A model generated the notes under the pieces. The model searched no databases, was not told the DNA's origin, and saw only the letters and a list, made by a program, of their open reading frames with translations. This document shows positions 23,433-28,766 of a stretch of 28,766 nt of DNA, one piece after another. Source of the stretch: an uncultured Collinsella sp. (lineage in GTDB: Bacteria; Actinomycetota; Coriobacteriia; Coriobacteriales; Coriobacteriaceae); the NCBI GenBank assembly GCA_934647195.1, contig CAKUFD010000017.1, forward strand, positions 1 to 28,766, in the 5' to 3' direction. A program made the translations under genes and the position numbers. The stretch's first letter is position 1, and every line of letters begins with the position of its first letter.

Positions 23433-23618
23433 CTAGTCCTCAGCGATCTCGGTGATGGCACCGGCAGGGCAAGCCTCCTGGCAAGCACCGCAGGCAGCGC
23501 AGGAATCCTCGTCCACAACAGTGGCGACGTCCTGGAGCTCGAGAACGCCACAGGGGCAGGTGTCAACGCAGACGCCACAGGAGATGCACTCGTCGGCATC
23601 GATTACGGGATGAGCCAT
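23433..23618 (-). CDS. 2[4Fe-4S] ferredoxin
   Basis: 61 aa. Two CxxCxxCxxxCP motifs (Cys11, 14, 17, 21 and Cys40, 43, 46, 50) bind two [4Fe-4S] clusters; Cys23 is extra. This is a clostridial-type low-potential electron carrier for anaerobic metabolism and could feed electrons to radical-SAM enzymes or pyruvate:ferredoxin oxidoreductase. ATG 23618 has GAGG 7 bases upstream on the minus strand. The longer open frame to 23729 runs through the promoter and is rejected. It is a one-gene unit with its own promoter and terminator. Confidence 0.95.
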   Translation of the reverse strand: MAHPVIDADECISCGVCVDTCPCGVLELQDVATVVDEDSCAACGACQEACPAGAITEIAED

Positions 23619-23678
23619 GATTATTCCTCTCTGTTGACCGGCGCTACAGGCGACGCGCGCCGGTTTGATTCGGGCAAA

Positions 23679-23706
23679 AACATACCACGCGCCCGTTGGT
23701 TTGCAA
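23679..23706 (-). promoter_or_regulatory. Probable ferredoxin promoter
   Basis: On the minus strand TTGCAA (23706-23701) and TATGTT (23684-23679) are 16 bases apart. The transcript would have a leader of about 55 bases holding an 8-bp stem (23637-23644 with 23657-23664). Confidence 0.5.
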
Positions 23707-24025
23707 TACCCCGCGGGGCGCTTCTTCATACCGTTCGCCGAGTTAACGGCGGCTTACTGTTTGCGAAATCTCCATTGGGCGTATGTTATATGACTCTTGA
23801 GCCCAGCATGTCGCTGTGGAACGAGGCTTTTCGGCAGCGTAATCTTGTGTTTGAACTGCCCGATTCAAGACCTACATTCAAAGAAATAAAAAATCTTATA
23901 TGGAATGACTTAGATTTTGTATATTCGAGCCCATAAGGGGATACACTACATCTCGAACAAAAAGCTCGCAGCGCGCTTTGGCATGGGTCGAGGTTGCGCA
24001 AAAGCAGAAAAAGAAGGGATTTCTC
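23707..24025 (+). promoter_or_regulatory. Upstream region of the dnaK operon
   Basis: The stretch holds no credible gene. It becomes AT-rich around 23870-23930. A possible promoter is TTGTAT (23918-23923) with TACACT (23942-23947), 18 bases apart. TTCGAG (23925-23930) and CTCGAA (23952-23957) form an inverted repeat that brackets this -10. A second weak repeat is TTGAA (23851-23855) and TTCAA (23864-23868) with 8 bases between. Neither matches the HspR consensus CTTGAGT-N7-ACTCAAG, and no CIRCE element is seen. The dnaK ribosome binding site is a modest AAGGG. Confidence 0.45.
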
Positions 24026-25933
24026 ATGGGCAAGATTCTTGGTATCGACCTTGGTACTACTAACTCCGCCATGGCAGTTCTGGAGGGCGGCGCCCCCACC
24101 ATCATCGTCAACGCCGAGGGCGACCGCACCACCCCGTCCGTGGTCGGTTTCCGCGCCGATGGCGACCGCGTCGTGGGCAAGGCCGCTAAGAACCAGGCTG
24201 TCACCAACCCCAAGAACACCGTGTTCTCCATCAAGCGCTTCATGGGCCGCAAGTACTCCGAGTGCACCTCTGAGCTCAAGACCGTGCCGTACGAGGTCAA
24301 GGAGGGCCAGGGCGGCCGCGCCGTCGTCAACATCGAGGGCGAGGATTACACCGCCGAGCAGGTCTCCGCAATGATTCTCTCCAAGATGAAGGCCGATGCC
24401 GAGAAGTACCTTGGCGAGACCGTCACCGACGCCGTCATCACCGTCCCCGCTTACTTCAACGATGCTCAGCGTCAGGCCACCAAGGACGCTGGCAAGATCG
24501 CCGGCCTCAACGTCAAGCGTATCGTCAACGAGCCGACTGCTGCTGCCTTGGCTTACGGCCTTGACAAGCAGGGCTCCGACCAGCGCATTCTCGTTTTCGA
24601 CCTGGGCGGCGGCACCTTCGACGTCTCCATCCTCGACCTTGCCGATGGCGTGTTCGAGGTTCTGTCCACCTCTGGCGATAACCACCTGGGCGGCGATGAC
24701 TGGGATCAGCGCGTCATCGACTGGATGGCCGACAAGTTCCAGCAGGAGAACAGCATCGATCTGCGTCAGGACCCCATGGCCCTGCAGCGTCTGAAGGAGG
24801 CTGCCGAGAACGCCAAGAAGGAGCTCTCCGCTGCCCAGCAGACCACCATCAACCTGCCGTTCATCACCATGAACCAGTCTGGCCCGCTGCACCTCAACTA
24901 CACGCTGACCCGCGCTGAGTTCGAGAAGATCACCCGCGACCTCCTCGAGCGCTGCAAGCAGCCTGTTACCAACGCCCTGCGTGACGCCAATCTCAAGCTC
25001 TCCGACCTGACCGAGGTCATCCTCGTTGGCGGCTCCACCCGTATGCCTGCTGTCCAGGACCTCGTTAAGACCATGACTGGCAAGCAGCCCAACATGTCTG
25101 TGAACCCGGACGAGGTCGTTGCCGACGGCGCTGCCGTCCAGGGCGGCGTTCTCACCGGTGATGTTGAGGGCATCCTGCTGCTCGACGTGACCCCGCTGTC
25201 GCTGGGCGTCGAGACCATGGGCGGCGTCATGACCAAGATGATCGACCGCAACACCACGATCCCGACCTCCAAGACCGAGATCTACTCCACCGCTGCCGAT
25301 AACCAGACCAGCGTCGAGATCAACGTCCTGCAGGGTGAGCGCGAGCTTGCTCGCGACAACAAGTCGCTCGGCAAGTTCCAGCTCACCGGTATCCCCGCAG
25401 CTCGCCGCGGCGTGCCTCAAATCGAGGTTACCTTCGACATCGACGCCAACGGCATCGTAAAGGTTTCTGCTAAGGACAAGGGCACCGGCAAGGAGCAGCA
25501 GATCACCATCTCCGGCTCCACCGCGCTTTCTGACGACGAAGTCGATCGTATGGTCAAGGACGCCGAGGCTCATGCCGAGGAGGACAAGAAGCAGAAGGAA
25601 GAGGTTGAGGTTCGCAACCAGGCTGACTCCCTCGTGTACTCCACCGAGCAGACCCTCAACGAGCTGGGCGACAAGGTGAACGCCGACCTCAAGGGTAAGA
25701 CCGAGTCTGCTATCGCCGACGCCAAGAAGGCTCTCGAGGGCTCCGACATCGAGGCCATCAAGTCTTCCAGCGAGGCGCTGCAGTCCGTGGCCTATGAGCT
25801 GGCGCAGATCGTGTACGCCGACGCTCAGCAGGCAAGCGCGGGCGACGGTGCCGCCGCGGGCGCTGCTGCTGGCGATGACGATGTCGTTGATGCCGACTTT
25901 GAGGTCGTGGACGACGACAAGGACAACAACTAG
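24026..25933 (+). CDS. dnaK: Molecular chaperone DnaK (Hsp70)
   Basis: 635 aa. The ATPase domain (about 1-380) has [13 protein letters not shown], the [13 protein letters not shown] segment, [14 protein letters not shown] and [14 protein letters not shown]; the linker GVLLLD-type sequence reads [12 protein letters not shown]; the substrate-binding domain (about 385-500) and helical lid follow, ending in an acidic [10 protein letters not shown] tail. It folds and refolds proteins in the cytoplasm together with GrpE and DnaJ. ATG 24026 gives the canonical [11 protein letters not shown]-terminus; a start at 23978 is possible in frame but unlike the family. Codon choice is strongly biased, as expected for an abundant protein. 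Confidence 0.98.
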   Translation: MGKILGIDLGTTNSAMAVLEGGAPTIIVNAEGDRTTPSVVGFRADGDRVVGKAAKNQAVTNPKNTVFSIKRFMGRKYSECTSELKTVPYEVKEGQGGRAVVNIEGEDYTAEQVSAMILSKMKADAEKYLGETVTDAVITVPAYFNDAQRQATKDAGKIAGLNVKRIVNEPTAAALAYGLDKQGSDQRILVFDLGGGTFDVSILDLADGVFEVLSTSGDNHLGGDDWDQRVIDWMADKFQQENSIDLRQDPMALQRLKEAAENAKKELSAAQQTTINLPFITMNQSGPLHLNYTLTRAEFEKITRDLLERCKQPVTNALRDANLKLSDLTEVILVGGSTRMPAVQDLVKTMTGKQPNMSVNPDEVVADGAAVQGGVLTGDVEGILLLDVTPLSLGVETMGGVMTKMIDRNTTIPTSKTEIYSTAADNQTSVEINVLQGERELARDNKSLGKFQLTGIPAARRGVPQIEVTFDIDANGIVKVSAKDKGTGKEQQITISGSTALSDDEVDRMVKDAEAHAEEDKKQKEEVEVRNQADSLVYSTEQTLNELGDKVNADLKGKTESAIADAKKALEGSDIEAIKSSSEALQSVAYELAQIVYADAQQASAGDGAAAGAAAGDDDVVDADFEVVDDDKDNN

Positions 25934-25935
25934 TC

Positions 25936-26787
25936 ATGTCCGCTGAACAAGCTCGAACAGAGGCGGGTGTCGGTGTTGCTGCCGGCACCGTCGTCTCTGC
26001 TGACTCTGAGGAGAAGGACGTGAAGATTCCTGTAGAAGACGCCGTGGAGACCACAGGCGAAAAGGACGATACGCCCCAGACCGCTGGTGCCACGGATTCG
26101 ATTGATGCCGAGGAGGCGACAATGACCGAGGAAGAGATGGTCGAGGCCGCCATTCGTGCTGGCGAGCAGGCTGCAGACGACGATTTTAAGCTCAAGTTCG
26201 AGCAGGCTCAAAAGGAGCTTGCCGACGTGCGCTCCGAGCTTGAAGCCGCCGCCGAGGCACAGAAGGCTGCCGAGGACAAGGCCCGCGAGGCTGCCGAGCG
26301 TACGGCTCGTCTGCAGGCCGACTGGGAGAACTTCCGCCGCCGTACGGCGAACGAGCGCCTGGCCGAGCGCGAGCGCGCAACGGAGAAGCTCGTGTGCGCT
26401 TTGCTGCCGGTGGTCGACGACATCGAACGCGCTATCGACCACGCACACACCCTGGATATGGCTGACGACTTTAGCCAGTTCGTAGACGGTGTGGACGCGG
26501 TTCACGCCAAGCTGCTCGATGTGTTTGCCCATGAGGGCGTGGAGTCTATCGACCCTAAGGGCGAGGCCTTCGATCCGCTGGAGCAACAGGCCGTTGGACG
26601 CGTCGAGGATGCGTCTCAGTACGATGAGACGGTCAACGATGTGTACCAGAAAGGCTATCGCATGGCGGGCCATGTGCTGCGCACCGCGATGGTGACCGTG
26701 ACCTACGGTGGCGAGAAGCGACCGGCTCCAGAAGAGGCGCCGGAAGACGAGCCGGCAGCCGATGAGGCAACGGGCTCGGAAGAGTAA
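25936..26787 (+). CDS. grpE: Nucleotide exchange factor GrpE
   Basis: 283 aa. It drives ADP release from DnaK. The first ~80 residues are acidic and probably disordered; a long coiled coil (about 85-135: KLKFEQAQKELADVRSELEA...) precedes the conserved LQADWENFRRRTANER and LLPVVDDIERAID, with the beta domain ending in QKGYRMAGHVLRTAMVTVT. An acidic C-terminal tail (about 258-283) is also present, making the protein longer than the roughly 200-aa norm. It starts two bases after the dnaK stop with only a weak Shine-Dalgarno, so translation is probably coupled. Confidence 0.96.
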   Translation: MSAEQARTEAGVGVAAGTVVSADSEEKDVKIPVEDAVETTGEKDDTPQTAGATDSIDAEEATMTEEEMVEAAIRAGEQAADDDFKLKFEQAQKELADVRSELEAAAEAQKAAEDKAREAAERTARLQADWENFRRRTANERLAERERATEKLVCALLPVVDDIERAIDHAHTLDMADDFSQFVDGVDAVHAKLLDVFAHEGVESIDPKGEAFDPLEQQAVGRVEDASQYDETVNDVYQKGYRMAGHVLRTAMVTVTYGGEKRPAPEEAPEDEPAADEATGSEE

Positions 26788-26794
26788 CACCTGA

Positions 26795-26824
26795 GGGCCT
26801 CGGGCATTCGCCTGAGGCCCTTTT
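26795..26824 (+). terminator. Terminator-like hairpin between grpE and dnaJ
   Basis: GGGCCTCGGG (26795-26804) pairs with CCTGAGGCCC (26811-26820, one G-U pair) around a 6-base loop, followed by TTTT. It sits just after grpE inside the heat-shock operon, so it may lower dnaJ-hspR transcription relative to dnaK-grpE. Confidence 0.75.
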
Positions 26825-26861
26825 AATCTGATGATCTTCGCTCTCGAAAGGAGGGCAAACC

Positions 26862-27827
26862 ATGGCTGGCAACAAGACGTTCTACGATGTTTTGGGCGTT
26901 TCGAAAAACGCCACGGATAAAGAGATCAAGTCTGCGTTTAGGAAGCTCGCGCAAAAGTACCATCCCGATGCGGGCGGCGACGAGGCGAAGTTCAAGGAGA
27001 TTTCCGAGGCGTACGATACGCTCTCAAATGAGAAGAAGCGCAAAGAGTACGATCAGATGCTCGCCTTTGGAGGCATTCCTGGCGCTGGTGGCGCACGTGG
27101 CTATAGCAGCCAGAATGTTCCTTGGGACGATATCTTGAGCAGCGTTATGCGCGGCGAAGGCGTGGGCGGCTCGGATTGGGCACAGAATTTCGAGGGCTTT
27201 GGCGGTTTTGGAGGCTTTGGCGGTTTTGGCGGTCAGCCTCGCAGCAGGGCCTCGCGCGGAAGCGACCTTTCGGTAGATGTCGAGGTTTCGGCAGACGACG
27301 CATTTCGCGGTGTGACCCAGAAGGTGAATTATCGCGTTCCCTCGACGGGTGAGCCGCAGGCTATCACCATTTCCATTCCTGCCGGTGCGGTCGACGGCGG
27401 CAAGATGCGCTTTAAGGGCCGCGGAGAATATGGCACCGGCGGCGGCGGACGCGGCGACCTGGTGGTCACCGTGCGCGTGCAGGAGCATCCGCTGTTCAAG
27501 CGCAAGCGTGCCGACGTGACCATGACGGTGCCCATCTCGTATACCGAGGCTGCGCTGGGATGCCAGATCGAGGTTCCCACACCGGGCGGCTCTAAGGTCA
27601 AGTTGGACATTCCCGCAGGTACGCAGTCGGGTAAAAAGTTCCGCTGCAAGGGCCTGGGAGCGCCGGACGTTTCGCACCGTGGCCGCACGGGTGCCCTGAT
27701 CGTCGAGATCGAGGTCGTCGTGCCCGAGCATCTTACCGACGATGAGCGCAAGGTGTTCGAGAAGCTCCATAAGGAGGACGCGCGCGATTACCGCGCAGAG
27801 GTTAACAAGTACTTCGCAACGTTCTAG
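26862..27827 (+). CDS. dnaJ: DnaJ-family co-chaperone, type II (no zinc finger)
   Basis: 321 aa. The J domain (about 5-68) has the essential HPD at residues 34-36. A Gly/Phe-rich segment follows ([12 protein letters not shown] near 110-122), then two beta-barrel substrate domains (about 135-320) with [15 protein letters not shown] and [18 protein letters not shown]. The CxxCxGxG zinc-finger repeats of type I DnaJ are absent, so it is a CbpA-like or DnaJ type II protein. It stimulates DnaK ATP hydrolysis. AAAGGAGG lies seven bases before the ATG. A type I DnaJ, if the genome has one, lies elsewhere. Confidence 0.95.
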   Translation: MAGNKTFYDVLGVSKNATDKEIKSAFRKLAQKYHPDAGGDEAKFKEISEAYDTLSNEKKRKEYDQMLAFGGIPGAGGARGYSSQNVPWDDILSSVMRGEGVGGSDWAQNFEGFGGFGGFGGFGGQPRSRASRGSDLSVDVEVSADDAFRGVTQKVNYRVPSTGEPQAITISIPAGAVDGGKMRFKGRGEYGTGGGGRGDLVVTVRVQEHPLFKRKRADVTMTVPISYTEAALGCQIEVPTPGGSKVKLDIPAGTQSGKKFRCKGLGAPDVSHRGRTGALIVEIEVVVPEHLTDDERKVFEKLHKEDARDYRAEVNKYFATF

Positions 27828-27881
27828 CGACCCCAACTGTGTACCATGGAGGGGTAGTCGATTGAAAGCAGGCTGAGGGCC

Positions 27882-28286
27882 ATGGCCGATGACAACAGGA
27901 ATAAGCCGCTGTACATGATCAGCGTGGCGGCGGAGCTCACGGGCATGCACCCTCAGACGCTGCGTGTCTACGAGTCCAAGGGTTTGGTGAACCCGCAGCG
28001 TTCGGGCGGCAACACGCGCCTGTATTCGCGTGCCGATATCGAGCGTTTGGAGCTCATCAATCAGCTTACCGACGAGGGCATTAATTTGGCCGGCGTGGTG
28101 CGCATCCTCGATATGAAGGAACGCTCGGAGGAGCGCGAGCGCGAGAACGAGAAGCTTCGCTCTCGCGTGCGCCAGCTCGAGGAAGAGCTGCACGAGTTCA
28201 AGATGCAAAAGAAGATCACCGCGCTGGTTCCGCGCGATGGCTCGGGCGATCCTCAGCAGGTCCTGCGCGGCCTGCTTGGCCAGTAG
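27882..28286 (+). CDS. hspR: Heat-shock repressor HspR (MerR family)
   Basis: 134 aa. The winged-helix MerR region (about 9-75) reads YMISVAAELTGMHPQTLRVY, then ESKGLVNPQRSGGNTRLYSR, the typical HspR signature. A coiled coil (about 83-108, ERSEERERENEKLRSRVRQL) should mediate dimerisation, and a short basic/polar C-terminus follows. HspR normally binds HAIR operators with DnaK as co-repressor and so links chaperone supply to transcription. Its position as last gene of dnaK-grpE-dnaJ-hspR is the standard actinobacterial feedback layout. TGAGGG lies close to the ATG. Confidence 0.95.
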   Translation: MADDNRNKPLYMISVAAELTGMHPQTLRVYESKGLVNPQRSGGNTRLYSRADIERLELINQLTDEGINLAGVVRILDMKERSEERERENEKLRSRVRQLEEELHEFKMQKKITALVPRDGSGDPQQVLRGLLGQ

Positions 28287-28295
28287 GAGCTGTTC

Positions 28296-28613
28296 ATGCA
28301 GGTAATCCAGGCTGTCTTTGGATGCATCGGCGTCGTCTTCATGATTCTGGGCGCCTTGCTCATGATGCGAAAGTCGCCTCGTCTCAACGAGGCGTTCGAT
28401 GCCGTGGCACAGGCACGCGGTTGCGAGAGCGAGCACCAAGCGTGCTATGAGGTGGCGCTCTTTTGCTTGGAGGCGGCATTCCTGTTTGTGCTCGTTTCCT
28501 TTGTGGCGTCCTATGTGGCGACCATCCCCGCTGTTGCGGGGGCTATTGTCGTGCTTGTTGCCGGCCTGGTGGCAGGCGCCTTTGCTACGAAGCGACGCAT
28601 TGACTGGAAGTAG
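28296..28613 (+). CDS. Small membrane protein of unknown function
   Basis: 105 aa. About three hydrophobic segments are visible: residues 4-23, 53-72 (CLEAAFLFVLVSFVASYVAT) and 75-96. The loop between the first two (about 25-50) is charged and contains two cysteines (CESEHQAC). It begins nine bases after the hspR stop with AGGAG six bases before ATG, so it is probably co-transcribed with hspR and ends at the terminator beyond. I do not recognise the family; a membrane-stress role would be only a guess from its neighbours. Confidence 0.8.
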   Translation: MQVIQAVFGCIGVVFMILGALLMMRKSPRLNEAFDAVAQARGCESEHQACYEVALFCLEAAFLFVLVSFVASYVATIPAVAGAIVVLVAGLVAGAFATKRRIDWK

Positions 28614-28653
28614 CGGCTTTAGGCCCCCGTTGTCCGGTCCATTTTGTACTGTG

Positions 28654-28688
28654 AAACCCGCCGGAGCCAATGCTCCGGCGGGTTTTTT
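28654..28688 (+). terminator. Terminator of the dnaK-hspR operon
   Basis: AAACCCGCCGGAGC (28654-28667) pairs perfectly with GCTCCGGCGGGTTT (28672-28685) around CAAT, with six T in a row at 28683-28688. Confidence 0.93.
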
Positions 28689-28692
28689 AGTA

Positions 28693-28766
28693 AGGCTTTA
28701 GCCTGTGCGGCGCGCAGCGCCGCATCTAAACCCACCCGCTATGCGGGTGGAGTTAACCGGCTTTAC
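28693..28766. repeat. Three adjacent hairpins at the window end, possible mobile-element terminus
   Basis: Three palindromes follow one another: AGGCT-TT-AGCCT (28693-28704), TGCGGCGC-GCA-GCGCCGCA (28706-28724) and CCACCCGC-TAT-GCGGGTGG (28732-28750). Such hairpin strings without coding sequence resemble ends of IS200/IS605-type elements or intergenic repeat units. No transposase can be seen because the window stops here. Confidence 0.4.

Noticed and set aside
23781..23800. CTTGAG near 23790 as an HspR HAIR half-site
   Set aside because: No ACTCAAG partner lies at the required 7-base spacing.
23430..23936. Plus-strand frame over the ferredoxin gene and dnaK upstream region
   Set aside because: It runs antisense through the ferredoxin and its terminator and promoter, and its translation matches nothing I recognise.
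23786..25573. 595-codon antisense frame opposite dnaK
   Set aside because: Typical mirror of the dnaK reading frame seen in high-GC genomes, with no start signal or domain.

Overview
The window looks like a chromosomal segment of a gut Coriobacteriia actinobacterium (Collinsella/Olsenella-like). The grounds are high-GC coding sequence with strong codon bias, a dnaK-grpE-dnaJ-hspR operon (an actinobacterial arrangement), a TsaB-RimI-TsaD triple fusion, a niaR-controlled de novo NAD operon, and an oxygen-sensitive glycyl radical enzyme that points to an anaerobe. The genus is an inference; no 16S sequence is present.

Left part (1-3819). The window opens in the 3' end of a 5S rRNA gene followed by a strong terminator, so it starts at the end of a ribosomal RNA operon. 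Convergent to it is a three-gene regulatory operon on the minus strand: a LuxR-type regulator with a cysteine-rich PocR-like input region, a membrane histidine kinase with a large extracytoplasmic sensor, and a response regulator with a degenerate HD-GYP output domain.

Accessory centre (3820-10262). A long divergent control region holds several palindromes, a cluster of CATTG/CAATG half-sites, an 11-C homopolymer next to the putative promoter, and a structured leader. It precedes a glycyl radical enzyme (GRE), an OFA-type MFS carrier, the cognate radical-SAM activase and a TPR protein. The GRE fits the arylacetate decarboxylase group (indoleacetate, 4-hydroxyphenylacetate or phenylacetate), without the small subunit of 4-hydroxyphenylacetate decarboxylase. 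My model is that the carrier moves the acid substrate, the activase installs the glycyl radical, the GRE releases CO2 plus a volatile aromatic (skatole or p-cresol type), and the regulators tune expression. Terminator-like hairpins between the genes suggest graded expression.

Housekeeping part (10556-18528). A tight plus-strand operon encodes AcpS, NAD(P)HX epimerase/dehydratase, alanine racemase, family 4 uracil-DNA glycosylase, TsaE and the TsaB-RimI-TsaD fusion. It faces a minus-strand HAD phosphatase and thioredoxin.

Right part (18695-28766). A plus-strand gene that resembles a catalytically dead uracil-DNA glycosylase is followed by nadA-nadB-nadC-niaR with a matching operator at the nadA promoter. 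Next come a minus-strand 2[4Fe-4S] ferredoxin, the dnaK-grpE-dnaJ-hspR heat-shock operon and a small membrane protein. The window ends in a cluster of hairpins that may mark a mobile-element end. No tRNA, CRISPR array or complete insertion sequence was seen.
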